DNA from: Siphonodentalium dalli
Taxonomy: Eukaryota > Mollusca > Scaphopoda > Gadilida > Siphonodentaliidae
Direction: 5' to 3'
Length of the DNA: 64,000 nt
Assembly (NCBI GenBank): GCA_032622095.1
Contig: CP136061.1
Location: 186,566,369-186,630,368 of the forward strand
The notes under the pieces were generated by a model that saw nothing but the letters and a program-made list of their open reading frames with translations, was not told the DNA's origin and ran no database searches. The translations under genes were made by a program, and so were the position numbers. The stretch's first letter is position 1. Each line of letters begins with the position of its first letter. This document shows positions 10,721 to 22,995 of the stretch, piece by piece.

Positions 10721-11258
10721 AATTGGAACTGTCACTCCAACAGATTATCCTCACTACTTCAACACGGTTACATTTTTACCACCATTTATGGAACAACTAT
10801 CTGACGACCCAAACAATCCTTGGGAAATATGCATGGTCTGGTACTTGATATATGGCCGGGAACACGCCGTCGGGGTTATGGTGTGGCAGCAGAGAGATGG
10901 TGGGTGGCTTACACAGCTAGCGTGGGGACTAAAGAGTTAAATGCCTTCAAATGTATGCAGAGACTTGAGATAAATGCTGTTAATACCATTGATACATGTG
11001 CATGCAGCAGAGAAAATCATACCCGTTTTCGACCCATTTCGATCTCACAAAAGTACCGCACGCTATTCGAATGTTGAGCTAATTTATGTCACTTACACAT
11101 TTGGTGCACAATTTATTCCGCGATTTTCTCTTCTAAAAACATCCGCAGTATGGACAATGGCCTAGTTATTTTGTCGCGAAAATGAACATAAAAGTATTAT
11201 TTTACATTTGAAATGCATCGCATGGTATGGATATGGATGTAGTGTGTTGACTAATTAT
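10721..11258. other. no gene supported
   Basis: Overlapping frames of 70-116 codons lie here but read in several frames without a domain, and one begins inside the repeat and poly-C tract. I see no basis for calling a gene. Confidence 0.4.
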
Positions 11259-11265
11259 GTATTTA

Positions 11266-11411
11266 AGAAATAAATACACGGTGTAGAGGTGTGTATGGTC
11301 AAGTTGTACCACAAAAAAACGGATTGTAGGACGACGCGTAGCGGAGTCCTACAATCAGTCTTTTGTGGTACAACTTGACCATACACACCGATACACCGTG
11401 TATTTATTTCT
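11266..11411. mobile_element. long hairpin (foldback MITE-like), 66-bp arms
   Basis: Arms 11266-11332 and 11346-11411 are nearly perfect reverse complements (AAATACACGGTGTA..GGTACAACTTGACC..). They are separated by the 13-bp loop GACGCGTAGCGGA. Total length 146 bp. See the hairpin finding for related structures. Confidence 0.85.
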
Positions 11412-12774
11412 TTTGTAATACGACTGAAAGTTTATGGTCACAATTCGACTGAATAGTCAACGAAATCCTGCGCTTTTTCGGTCTCAGGTGAGAAAACATT
11501 TCGTGGTGTAATTCGTATTGGGCGTACTCGATTTCTTTGCATGGAGTACTCTGGTAATGTCTTGTCTTGTTATGAAATTCCCCCGTTGACTTTTCGAGGC
11601 ACCTCTTCTAGAAATAATCGTTGTGATTGGCTAAAAAAACGATGTGTTTTCAGCGGCGCCCGTGCGTTTCATTTAAATTGTACAGGAAATACGATTGGGT
11701 CATTTCTGTTTTGAACGTTGTTGGGACAACATGAATATGATCGACTATGGACCATTTTCCTTACACAAAGCGATCTAAATGATCTAGTTTACTAAACTAA
11801 TCTTATTCCCCTTCTGTACTGGTGAACAAACGCTTTCATTTTCAACTTGATTCCGAAATATCGAATATGATCGAGATTCGAATCGACGAATGCACAGCCC
11901 GGCCCCATGGATTTATTTTGTCATTTAATATACTTATTAAGTAACTTTCTTTGGTCGTAACATATATCAATATACCATAACATCATTTGGACCATATTCA
12001 TTGGCAACAAAACTGGTTTCAAGCGACAAATCGCTAGAAAATTCGCAAGATTGTCAAGATGTAGAAAAATTCAAAGGGATACGGGTGTGGGTGTACTCCG
12101 TTGATGCCCCGTTTGCGCGGAGTTAGAAAAGACGGGAAAAGTCGCGTGCGGCGATCTGAATAAACCGATTTTTTTCGTGGTACAATTGGAAAAAGTAGAA
12201 TTGTACCACAAAACTGGAACGAGATAGCCATGGTAACTCGGGCCACTGGCCAATCAGGACATGGCTTTTAAGCATAGTTAGGCAGGGTCGTATTACAAAT
12301 AACAATAACCGCTGTGTTCGCATGTATATGCACAAACTGATATATAACTTTAATATTCAATAACACCGTGTTATATTAAATCAATTAATCTCACTATGTT
12401 ACTCGATACTCGATAGCACTAAATAATTTCTACAAACATACTAGCAATATATAGAGATGTATATTATGTTCTGATGGATTCCATAATTATCTCATGTTTC
12501 AACACAAAATAATGTGTTTTTGCCCCAAAATGGCCAAAATAAACACTAAAATGTTTATTCACACCATAAACCTCACATACCATATGCAACTCACAAACAC
12601 TGTTGTATAGTTGAATCAGCGATCATAAATGAAGTCAACTGTTATTCCAAGAGCTGGATTCCAGTTTTTACTGATTTTATATTCGAAAAAGTGGTCCCCC
12701 AAAAAAGAAAGAAAACGCAGTTCGCACTGAGAGGGTGGGGGGGGGGGGGGACAAAATTTACGACTCACTTGGCA
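11412..12774. other. non-coding stretch with a small hairpin and a G-run
   Basis: At 12178-12223 'gtggtacaatt' and 'aattgtaccac' form an 11-bp stem around 'ggaaaaagtag'. A poly-G run lies near 12737-12750. Three overlapping short frames at 12034-12335 (minus) are not convincing. Confidence 0.5.
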
Positions 12775-13730
12775 CACAAGCATGTGATGTATATGACGTA
12801 GAGCAAGCTTGTGATGAAATCAGAAATGTATTTATTGATTCCGCTGAAACGGTGTTTGGGCGCTATCGGCAAAATAATCGTGTTCAGAAAAAAAACAATT
12901 AACAAGCAATGGTTTGATGAAGATTGCAGAAATCAACAGAAGCGTTTTAGAAAAGCACGAGTAAAGTATACCCGGAACAAAACTGGTAAAAATAAATGTG
13001 TGTTTAAAGAGGCAGGTAAGGCATATAAAAAAATAATAAACAAAAAAATCTACAAAAATAATGAAGATTGCATTCGCGAATTACGGTCAAGCACGATGGC
13101 TAAAGACTTTTGGAGAATACTGCGGCAGCATACTAATGGAAATTATAGGGACGATAGCGGATCACAGATACCGATAGAAGAGTTTCTAGAACATGGAGAT
13201 TAACAGTTAATGTTGAGAAAACTAAAATAATGATCTTTTGTAACAAAAAGTCACAAACTGAGTACAAATTCACGATGAATGGGACCAGTGTTGAAACGGT
13301 TGATATTTTCTGTTACCTGGGAGTACAATTTTTTCGAAATGGTCGATTCTGTAAGGCGGTGCAAATAATTAGTCAAGTTGGAACGAATGCCATGTACGCA
13401 CTCCTCCGTATAATCGAGAAGCTCAACATGCCCTGTGATCTGTCGCTTAGACTGTTTGATACAATGGTTGGTCCAATCTTGATTACGGCAGTGAAGTCTG
13501 GGGGTTCGAAAATACTGACAGCTTAGAAATAGTCCATCGAAAATTTATCAAATATTTATTACGAATGAAAATATCTACACCAAATTTTATGGTTTACGGA
13601 GAAACGGGAAGATACCCAATTTCAGTAAATATAAAGGCAAGAATGCTTACATTTTGGTCAAAATTAGTCGAAGGTCGTTGTTCCAAATTAGCGCATAAAC
13701 TTTATATTGTTATAAAGGCATAGATGGCAG
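12775..13730 (+). pseudogene. LINE ORF2 fragment, RT core deleted, part 1
   Basis: About 12775-12890 reads DVYDVEQACDEIRNVF, then a frameshift leads into 12890-13203 (NKQWFDEDCRNQQKRFRKAR.., DFWRILRQHTNGN). That is the linker between endonuclease and reverse transcriptase (RT) in many LINEs. At about 13203 the frame jumps directly to the RT thumb (VEKTKIMIF, GTSVETVDIFCYLGV, LRLFDTMVGPIL, IVHRKFIKYLL). The palm domain with the catalytic DD is absent. The element was therefore internally deleted. Later stops and frameshifts disrupt the rest. Dead retrotransposon, plus strand. Confidence 0.8.
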
Positions 13731-13957
13731 TGCATATATATCTCCGGGGGGAAGTCGATACGCTGGATCAGCTGCATAAAATATAGCTTAGCATCTGTCG
13801 GTTGGGAGCAAATTTGGATGTCACAAAAACCACTTAGGCTAGTCATTTAGAAATAGGAATCTACCGCAAAATACGTAATAAATTAATTGAGACTCAATGG
13901 CGCAACGATATCGAAAGTTCATCGCGGGGGACATTTTACGGTAGTTTTAAACATGAG

Positions 13958-14418
13958 TTAAAGGTACTCAATCCGACCAGAGGGTCCCCATCTCAACAGA
14001 TTCCAACAACAACAATCTGATCAGAGGGTCCTATATTACTATTTCTTTGGCTTTGAGGAACCCATCAAACAAAGCTCAGAGTTATTAGATATTGATTTTT
14101 GAAAATTCTTATGTTCTCGAGATGAGTACTAATAATTGCCGTCAATTTCGTTTCCTGCTCGAGATTTGTACACAAAAACTCTATTCAAACAGACAAGGAT
14201 GGATAAATATAAAATCAAGTGGTAATAATAACGCAATTTTGACTGAGATCTGGGCCAGAAAGTATTCCAGATAATGAAAAATAATAGATTTCTAAAATCG
14301 ATATCTAACAAATCTGAGCTTTGATGTGTGACTTTCTCGACTCGAATCAAATATTTTTGACCCCCGAAGCCATTTAAATAGTAATTGAGAGGAGTTTTAT
14401 CGGATTGAGTACCTTTAA
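13958..14418. mobile_element. TTAA MITE, family M, inserted in a LINE
   Basis: TTAA (13958-13961) is followed by AGGTACTCAATCCGA. The right end is its perfect complement followed by TTAA (14415-14418). Removing the element with one TTAA joins LINE codons ..FKHEL and SLEIYLKIIPQ.. in frame, so the insertion post-dates the LINE. Related copies lie at 19987-20467, 23743-24202 and 51147-51577. No coding capacity. Confidence 0.9.
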
Positions 14419-14692
14419 GTTTGGAAATATACCTCAAGATTATTCCCCAAGACATGGCATTTTCTCTTATAAAGTTAAGAACAGCTAACCATATAGACTC
14501 CCAATTGAGACCTCTCGGTGGGAGAAGAACAAAAAGAAAGAAAAGACAACAAATAAGGAATCCCAAATATGTCGACTATGTTTTAAAGATGTCGGGGACG
14601 AATATCATTTCACTTTAACGTGCGAGGCACTGACCGACATCCGCTGTAAATACTTACCAAAAACTATACCACGAGCAACCGAGTAATAGCAA
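14419..14692 (+). pseudogene. LINE ORF2 fragment, part 2 (C-terminal zinc knuckle)
   Basis: Continuation of the LINE after the MITE. It reads SLEIYLKIIPQDMAFSLIKL.., then after a frameshift ICRLCFKDVGDEYHFTLTC. The pattern C-x2-C-x7-H-x4-C matches the zinc knuckle at the C-terminus of many LINE ORF2 proteins. It ends at a TAA near 14686. Confidence 0.75.
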
Positions 14693-14819
14693 ACTGATAG
14701 ACTTGCTTCAATGTGAAGACAGAAGCACTTTGAAACAGCTTGCTATATTCACAAAATTAGGATTGACTAAACTAAACGACAAGCCTAGCTGATGACAAAG
14801 ACAGCGACTATATATGACG

Positions 14820-15262
14820 GATATGATGATGATGATGATGACGATGTTGGCGATTACGATGATATAGTGGTGACAATGATATGCAACCGCGATAACGATG
14901 ATGGGAACGAGACGATGATAGCGACGAGACGATGACAACTGTGTATGACTATGAGAAGGATGATTATGATGTTGTTCACGTTGTTGATGATGACGATGAT
15001 GACGAGAATGATAACGACGATGACGATGACGATGACGACGGCGAGGACGATGATGATGGTGATGATGATGATGACTATTATTATGATGATGACAGACAAT
15101 GAATATATACATACTGATGTTGAAACACTCGCGACGATGATGGCGCGTAGGATGATGATGGTGGTAGTGGTGGTGATGATGATGATGATGATGATGATGG
15201 CGACGACGTCGGAGGGGGGGAGGGGGAGGGGAGGGGGGAGATAGATGGAGAGTGGAGAGAGA

Positions 15263-15301
<39 letters not shown>

Positions 15302-15330
15302 GGAGAGATGGGGGAGAGATGAATCGTGAA
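14820..15330. repeat. microsatellite cluster, (GAT)n grading into (GGGA)n and (GA)n
   Basis: GAT/GAC triplets dominate 14820-15205. They are followed by G-rich and (GA)n tracts to about 15325. Frames rich in His, Met or Ile on either strand are by-products of the triplet repeat. Confidence 0.95.
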
Positions 15331-15784
15331 ATGATGATAGTGGTGGGGAGTTTTCAATAATTGAATTGTTTCGTAGTTACGATAATGCTCGTCTATAGTA
15401 AGATGCATGCGTCAGGAGCCATTGGATGGGGTAAATCACATTGGCTGTTACCTGATTCCATCCGTCAAAAAGTAATTAAACAAACACACACGGCTACGAG
15501 TGTTCATAATCAAAGTATGTCGTGGAATATATATCTTTCGTGAGAACAAGTACGTATTCAGCAGCACTAACCCGAAACAGGGCAATTCCTATTTCCAGGG
15601 TGTTCGCTGTGAATTTCGGAGCATCCTTCATGTGGAATCATTTCACGTATATGCAGGCTAATAGCAAGTAATTAATATACAAAATAATCGTTATCGGAAG
15701 GCATTTAGTGCTACATATATTCTGGGGGGATATTTTGCTGCCGCATAACGTGGCCGGAATCCAAACAATTTGTTACTCGTACAA
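15331..15784. other. no gene seen
   Basis: Non-coding spacer between the microsatellite and the minus-strand LINE end. The 60-codon frame at 15361 has no recognisable domain. Confidence 0.4.
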
Positions 15785-16318
15785 ATCATGGGAATCTTTT
15801 TGTTCTCATAATATATGTCTGTACTGCATTAAATATTTGTTTGTTTTCGCGAAGGCTAAGCACCCTTGAATCATATAGTTCTCTTCTCGGCTCTTGATAA
15901 AATGTACATTCAAAGAGATAGTGGTAAGTTGTCTCGAGTTCCCCACATAAACAGAAGGGGACATTTTTTACATGATTGTCTGTCAGGTCAAACTCAGGTG
16001 GCTGCAGTTCAGTCTTAACCGGATATGAAGGATATGAGATTTACGGAATTTACTATGATAAAAATATGCAGGTCGAGGTATATTGTCACTGTTGAGTTTC
16101 TTTTTGAAATCTTCGATTGTACTGCTGCCCTTTGTAGTTTCCAGCAGTTTGTTCCATTCAGTAATTGCAGCTGGTAAGAAAGATTCCATATAATAGTCAC
16201 AGTTAATATTAGAGGGTAGTCTATATGTTCAAATATGAAGTTATATCTGGAATTATTTTCCTGGATTGGTCGTACATAATTTCTTAATATTGATGGAGCA
16301 GTTCCACGTATCATTTAA
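15785..16318 (-). pseudogene. LINE ORF2 3' end, 5'-truncated
   Basis: Minus strand. It starts near 16314 (MIRGTAPSILRNYVRP, SRYNF, IDYPLILTVTI). Two frames alternate through frameshifts to WNKLLETTKG, IEDFKKKL. It continues past a frameshift to FCLCGELETTYHYLFEC, a C-x-C-x7-H-x3-C zinc knuckle, then ends near 15785. This is the region after the RT thumb, where such LINEs end. It resembles the C-terminus of the LINE at 26985-27718. Confidence 0.75.
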
Positions 16319-16875
16319 AAAAAATGACATAGCTTGTGTTTTCTACGACGTCATCATTGTTGGTTGTCTGCGGAATATCAGGAATATTTATCACTAATTT
16401 CTATATAAATACGCCCCAAAATTTATTTAAAAAGTAAAATGACATCATGCTCACCCAGAAGTTATTTGAACCGAGCTATTTTATCAAATACTATCTGAAA
16501 TACTGAATAAATTAGCACAGTTGGGTGTATGTGACCGATTTCTCAAATTCGTCACACTAATTATGCTATACATGTACCGATAAAAGGCGTAACATAGGTA
16601 ATGACGTTAAACTTTTACCAAAACTTCAAACCAAATCATCATCATTACATACATATTTGTGCATACATGTTTTTGCAAGTCCTATTCACCTATTGCTATC
16701 TCACCAACATCAACTGTTACTCCTTATTATAAAATCTCCACAGTTGCACACGTACTTCATCCGGCGTCATTGAGTCTCTTTGTGCCCATATATATATCTC
16801 ACCTCTTGTCATTATGCAGGAACAAAATCGCCCACGACAGCGCGATGTTGTTCTCTGGAGTGCCCGGCAAATAAT
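16319..16875. other. no gene seen; probable leader of the following LINE
   Basis: AT-rich and non-coding. The last ~100 bp may be the 5' untranslated part of the LINE starting at 16876, but no boundary was found. Confidence 0.35.
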
Positions 16876-17745
16876 ATGGGTACGTCAGCTATACAGCATC
16901 GCACGGCCACGGTACTTTTTGATATAAATAAGAAACTAATTTGGCCGTCACAGAGCAAGCATAAACAGAGACATGCCACTCTAAGAGGTGTGAGCATACG
17001 ACTTCCATTAATCTTATTGGTTATTTCCATTCTACTTGTGCTGTCCGGTACGGTCCATCCCAAACCAGGCCCAACACATATCGACGGTGCAAGGAATGTC
17101 AATCGAAACAACAAATAAAATAGCCACGATCTGGGCATCCTGACATTATACCACCAAAACATTCGAAGTATATTAGAAACAAACTCGACAAGGTAAAAGA
17201 TCTTATCAGTGAATATGATGTCCTATGTTTTACCGAAACACATCTTGATGTCACATACCCCTCTGAAAATTTACTAATAGATGGCTTTAGAAACCACATC
17301 CGAGAAGATCGTGATCAATATGGCGGTGGTATATGCATATATTTTGCAGAACACTTAGTATACTCCAGTCGGGAAGGCCTAGAATTTGATTCGTCCATAA
17401 TGTGGTTCGACATCCAGTCGGCAAGATGTCATATCATCTTGGCATTATCATACCGGTCCGATGCGTTTTGTGCTACAAATTACTGGAATCTTTTCGACAA
17501 CGCAATTCATGAAGCTCTGGAAATTACACCAAATATGGTCATGCTTGGTGAATTTAACTCTAATATGTTGGACCCCAATTCAAAACTAAGCACAATTATC
17601 GATTATTACTCCATTAGAAATGTGATTAAAACTCCAACAAGAGTTACCGAAGACTCTCAGACCTTACTTGACCCAACTCTTGTATGTAGAGATCTAAGTG
17701 TCCGTGATGCAGATATTATATATCAGATCAGTATCAGATCACTAT
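16876..17745 (+). pseudogene. LINE ORF2 N-terminus: 2A-like leader and AP endonuclease domain
   Basis: From ATG 16876 a hydrophobic segment leads to LVLSGTVHPKPGP, a degenerate form of the 2A-like peptide found before LINE endonucleases (consensus D-x-E-x-N-P-G-P; here D, E and N are changed). An in-frame TAA lies at 17116-17118 and a frameshift near 17172. The endonuclease then reads YHQNIRS, CFTETHLDV (catalytic Glu), YGGGICIYF, LGEFNSN (usually GDFN) and TLLDPTLV. These are landmarks of the exonuclease-endonuclease-phosphatase fold that nicks target DNA. The frame is cut at 17745 by element G and resumes at 26991. The RT palm is missing at the joint. Confidence 0.85.
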
Positions 17746-18100
17746 TATGGGCGGCCATTCGGTCGGAAATTACATGAAATAAAAGTTAATGGTGGTTTGT
17801 GAAAACAATAATCTCTATTTTCAAACCAATAGTCGTTCTTGGATTCAATAAGAGACAGTTCCGTTTTAATAGATATAGATTCGTAATCAATGTTGACCGA
17901 TGCAAAATTAATGTTCTATTTTAAGTTATTAGTATTCACTGTTCAACTAATATATAATAACAAACAATTATAGTAAGATTCGCACATATTCAATAAAAGT
18001 ACATTCCGTTTCAATAACCATATTTTTTAATCAATAAACATATTTCAAACCAATAGACGATTTCCCACGAGCAATGATTATCGTTATCAAACTAATATAA

Positions 18101-18805
18101 CAATAACATGATTTTTGAGGGCGTTATGGTTTATTAACGGCCCGGCTGGAATGATTAACAGCACAAGAGCCTATTAGCGGCCCGAGACGAAGTCGAGGGA
18201 CGCTAATAGGCCCGAGGGCTGTTAATCATTCCAGAGGGCCGTTAATAAACCATAATGCCCGATGAAATCATGTTATTACTATTATTACCACAGTTTTGGA
18301 CATTTGACCCATTTGAGGATTTAGTGGAATAATGAAGTAGATTAAGAGAGAAATATTTTCAAGAACATTTAAATTTGATACCATTTGACTTGTCAGCTGA
18401 CACGGACTGACGGAGTCTCGAAAATAGGACAGGGGAAAACCCAGCATTGGAGACGAGTAACAACCAATGAGAGGTTGACAGATAAAATTATCAATGCATA
18501 CTTACGCTTGATACAATAATTCAATCATATAGCGTGAATTCCAATCATAAAACCACTATAGTGTCGAGGAAATCGGATACATCTTCCCATTATTTTCTTG
18601 AAATAAACACGCCACATCGGAAGTTGAAGGGACGTAACTCTCGCGATAATAAACGAGATCTATAGTTTCCGGGCGGCGGGCCGATATTGAACTAGGTTTC
18701 TCATTATCGGCCCGCGGCCCGCTGTTTTGGTAACAATGCGCTATTTGGAACGCCCCCAAAAACATTACCAATGGCCTAGAGAACGCCCTATAAAGTGGTA
18801 ATAAT
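18101..18805. mobile_element. ~705-bp insertion inside the left TIR of element G
   Basis: Absent from the right TIR, where the flanking words are adjacent (aaactaata|atagacctt). It includes a 78-bp-arm hairpin and a second smaller GC-rich hairpin at about 18671-18722. The ends show weak similarity (taacatgatttttgagggcgtt versus the complement of aacgccctataaagtggt). No coding frame. It post-dates the TIR pair. Confidence 0.7.
18102..18277. repeat. long hairpin, 78-bp arms
   Basis: Arms 18102-18179 and 18201-18277 pair with few mismatches (ATAACATGATTT, TTATGGTTTATTAACGGCCC, GGAATGATTAACAGC, GCCTATTAGCG). The 21-bp loop at 18180-18200 contains GACGAAGTCGA. Confidence 0.85.
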
Positions 18806-18916
18806 AGACCTTATTGTCATTATTATATTTAAAAGATATAAATTATCACCAATGCAAAATTAATGACGTTCTTTCAATTCAATAGGTTTCGTATTCCAAC
18901 CAATATCTAATTGCGC

Positions 18917-21093
18917 AATCTACTATTTCCGGTCAAACCAATGATTAGGAATTCGAAATCAATGATTAAAACGTGAACTAACGCTAGGGGTCTCTGATGG
19001 CGATGTTTGAAGAAACTTTATTCACGTGACGTCAGAAATATATAAATAAACATGGGAATTCCCAATGTCATGTCGGTGTGACGATTTGCAGTAGTTCACT
19101 CGGTGCAAATCAAACGACGATAAATATTCACTACGGTCAACTATAACACAGTGGAGTAGATTAAATAAAAATTTCAAGACAATTATTAAAATTGTCTGAC
19201 TAAAGCATGAAACTTTGCACATATGTACATATTTACATACGTATTGGTCTTAGATATGGAGCCACGCTGGAATTTTACTTTAACCCCTCTTTTAAGGGGT
19301 TTTCCAAATTTAAAGAGTGTTTCGTGGTTATATAATTTACTAAATGTCGCAAGTAATCTTACCATGAAATATACGATTTAAAATTAGGCATATTCAGTAC
19401 GTATGACTCTGAGAGATATAATGCCACATTTTTAGGGTAAAATTGGAACTCCCCGCCCAAGATGGTCGTCAAAATGACAGCTGAAAGAGGGAATTTTACG
19501 TTTTTTCGCTAATATCTTCTAGATCAGGTTCTGCTGTATGGAACTGGTTCGGAAATGTGACTTCATTTTGTATTGCTCGTGTTAAGAGATAATTGGAGCA
19601 ATGAATATATGTCATTCTCGGTCCAAATTTTTTCGAAAATTATTAATTAGATATGACATTTTTGCACGGTATGGTTTGTTATCTAATTGCGCAATCGACT
19701 TTTCCTACTATAGCCAGTTTGTACCCTTGATTTGAATGACACATTTAATTGTTTCGTACCATGTTTTTGGTAATTTCACACCATATATTGGTATGTTTCG
19801 TCGATTCCCAAAAATGATGATTGGTCATTCGTATGTGAAAAATTATTTTAATTGTGTTAACTTAATGAAAGCGAACATGTTCATGATTTAACGTTCGTGA
19901 TAATGACAACCTGACATTTACATGTTAACATATTTATTTATTTTTTTGCGAAACAAAATGAACAAATTGAAATTGTCGCGACAAAGTTAAAGATGCATAA
20001 TCCGAATTGTCGCGACAAAGTTAAAGATTAAAGCTTGAATATTACTATTTCCTTGGCTTCGGGATAAAACATATTTGATTTGAGTTGAGGAACCCACACA
20101 TCAAAGCTGAGAGTGATCAGATATCGATTTTTGAAATCTATTATTTTTCACCATCGATAATTTTTTGTGGCCCAGTAAAAAGTCAACGAGGAGACGGTCT
20201 CGGACCAAATTGCGGACGAAGATGGATAACTCTAAAAGCAAGTGGCTTTTTTGTGTCAGATATTTGACAAACCGCCAAAATTTCGTTGAACAAAATGTTG
20301 ATAAATAACAGGTTTTTGGCAATTGTATACATGTACTATATTTGACTGGTTATCATTATTTTTGGGCCATTAATTGATTCTGGTAAACGAAGTGGCATTT
20401 CAAAAAATGTTGTTGTTGTTGAAATCTGATGACATGGGAACCATCGAATCGGACTGAGTACCTTTAATGTTATTTTGTTTTAAATAATACCGGTATACTC
20501 AATGGTACGAATTGTCGAAATGATACAGAAACTGGTATGAAATATCCAGAACCCTGGTGCGAAACATCTCTATGTCAAACTTCCATGGTATGAAATGCCA
20601 GCAACCTATTGGCTATTCATTCCATTGCACATTATAATTTATTTCCAATGGGCATGGATAGAGAGTCTCCCATTGGGGAGGGGGTCCACCTTGATACATG
20701 TATGTTCCGACAGCACCCCTTGGAAGGAAGTTTCCTACATATGGCTACAGGGTACATGTATATCGGTCCAAAATTTTTCGAAAATTATTAATTAGATATC
20801 ACATTTTTGCACGGTATGGCTTGTTATCAAACTCCATTTGTACTTAGGTGAATATCACTTCAATTTGCCTTAAATCGAGTAATATCATTTTACGACATCA
20901 CTAATTAGAATAATATGATTTTATGACATCACGGATCCGAGTAATACACGGTATGGATTTATGACATGATGTAATTCTATTTCACTGTTAGATAAGGCAT
21001 AGATACCAATTTTTTGTGATGCCAATCATTTGAAAGAGTTGTCAATATTACACTGTTACTAAGAGGCGAACTACCGTAATTAATAGATAGGGT
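18917..21093. repeat. element G internal duplication, first copy (X+Y)
   Basis: X (18917-19617) recurs at 21094-21794. Y (19696-21093) recurs at 23450-24830. Both recur in direct orientation and near-identical. The short X-Y spacer (19618-19695) itself repeats part of Y (cgaaaattattaattagata). Short open frames within X and Y recur in both copies because the DNA is duplicated. Confidence 0.9.
19987..20467. mobile_element. TTAA MITE family M, copy in Y
   Basis: Left end TTAAAGATGCATAATCCGA, right end TCGGACTGAGTACCTTTAA. It shares interior words with 13958-14418 and 51147-51577 (tactatttccttggcttcgg, acacatcaaagctgagagt). A 30-bp duplication of 'gaattgtcgcgacaaagtta' lies just inside the left end. 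That duplication is missing in the 23743 copy. Confidence 0.85.
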
Positions 21094-22071
21094 AATCTAC
21101 TATTTCCGGTCAAACCAATGATTAGGAATTCGAAATCAATGATTAAAACGTGAACTAACGCTAGGGGTCTCTGATGGCGATGTTTGAAGTAACTTTATTC
21201 ATGTGACGTCAGAAATATATAAATAAACATGGGAATTCACAATGTCATGTCGGTGTGACGATTTGCTGTAGTTCACTCGGTGCAAATCAAACGACGATAA
21301 ATATTCACTATGGTCAACTATAACACAGTGGAGTAGATTAAATAAAAAATTCAAGACAATTATTAAAATTGTCTGACTAAAGCACGAAACTTTGCACATA
21401 TGTACATATTTACATACGTATTGGTATTAGATATGGAGCCACGCTGGAATTTCAATTTAACCCCTCTTTTAAGGGGTTTTCCAAATTTAAAGAGTGTTTC
21501 GTGGTTATATAATTTACTAAATGTCCCAAGTAATCTTACCATGAAATATACGATTTAAAATTAGGCATATTCAGTACGTATGACTCTGAGAGATATAATG
21601 CCACATTTTTAGGGTAAAATTGGAACTCCCCGCCCAAGATGGTCGTCAAAATGACAGCTGAAAGAGGGAATTTTACGTTTTTTCGCTAATATCTTCTAGA
21701 TCAGGTTCTGCTGTATGGAACTGGTTCGGAAATGTGACTTCATTTTGTATTGCTCGTGTTAAGAGATAATTGGAGCAATGAATATATGTCATTCGTATGA
21801 TCCAAGTCCCTCCCGATCCCTCAATAATTCGATTATACGTAACTCGGTATGAAATTTAACCAAATATCACCGTTATGAATCTAGTCATATTTTAACAAGA
21901 ATTTGACAGAACTTTTCAAGTTATGACATACAATTATTTATGATTTTTTGCGCTTAAGTGCAAATAATTTACGTTTAATCACAAATCATTTGCGCTTAAG
22001 TGCAAATAGAAATTAATGCATTGATCTCCCTGAATTAATTTTAAATGGTATAGGCCTAACACATCACTCAA

Positions 22072-22519
22072 GCAAGCCTGCAAATAGCGTGTCTGTCATT
22101 TGCAGAATGAGGTCCCCAGAGGGTTAATTTAGTGATGCTACCCTGCATAGCGGGCTAGCATAACTAAATTCACCCTCTGGGGACCTCATTCTGCTTAGGC
22201 ATCATCTTCTGGGAAGTAACTATGGTATCAAATTAACATTGTTTTTAGTTACGTTTTCCCATTTGGGAAGTTTCTATATCCCCTAATTTGCAGAAGATAA
22301 AATCCATAATCGAGGCTCCAAATGGGTGAACATCACCAACTTCAACTGGGGAACTTCAATCTGATCCTAGGTCTGCCATAGCAGTTGAGGGCCTAAGCAG
22401 AATGAGGTCCCCAGATGGTGAATTTAGTGATGCTAGCCCACTATGCGGGGTAGCGTCTTAAAATTCACCCTCTGGGGACCTCATTCTGCAAATGACAGAC
22501 ACGCTATTTGCAGGCTTGC
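22072..22519. repeat. two hairpins arranged as an inverted pair
   Basis: Arms 22072-22200 and 22391-22519 are reverse complements (GCAAGCCTGCAAATAGCGTG.., GACAGACACGC). Each arm itself contains a hairpin (22102-22194 and 22397-22489), with stems GCAGAATGAGGTCCCCAGA / CTCTGGGGACCTCATTCTGC and a loop around GCATAGCGGGCTAGC. Confidence 0.9.
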
Positions 22520-22995
22520 ATTCAAGTATATATAGGCCCATCATATGAGGGAAGCAATCCCCAGTGATCCCTAGATACCTTTTATGACCATGGAAATGGT
22601 ATAGATCTGTACAGGATATGTCTCTATTATAAAATGTACTAGATATCTGGGATGGAGACACACATTCTTAGGGACAGGGATGCTGATAATATGAAAATAT
22701 GTTTCCCCCCTACTTCAATTCAATAAGTACACCACGAGGGAAGGAAGCCCCCAGTAACCCTTAATTCCCCTTCTATGGCCATGGAAATGGCATATATTTG
22801 TGCAGGAGATGTCCCTTTAATAAACTATACCAGAGCTCTGGGAGTGAGGCACCAATTTGTGGGACACCAGAGACAGAGATGCTTTTGACTTTTCAACTTT
22901 CGAGTCTGTATGGGCTACTACTATGGGCCCATACTAATATACTATGAGATGGACTCCATCATTCACAATCAGAGGGAAGTAAGGGAGTGTTAGGT

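Larger units (their letters stand above)
17746..18990. repeat. left TIR of element G, interrupted
   Basis: Pairs in inverted order with 26303-26984. Matching words include 'ttcggtcggaaatta', 'ttcttggattcaataagaga', 'gacgatttcccacgagcaat', 'ataaattatcaccaatgca', 'caataggtttcgtattc' and 'aacgctagggg'. The match breaks at about 18101 and resumes at about 18806. The motif caaaccaatag recurs every few tens of bases. Confidence 0.85.

Noticed and set aside
10590-11165. Overlapping frames of up to 116 codons
   Set aside because: They start in a dispersed repeat, cross a poly-C tract, and read in several frames without a domain.
14708-15408. His-rich, Ile-rich and Met-rich frames on both strands
   Set aside because: Translation of (GAT)n and (GA)n microsatellites.
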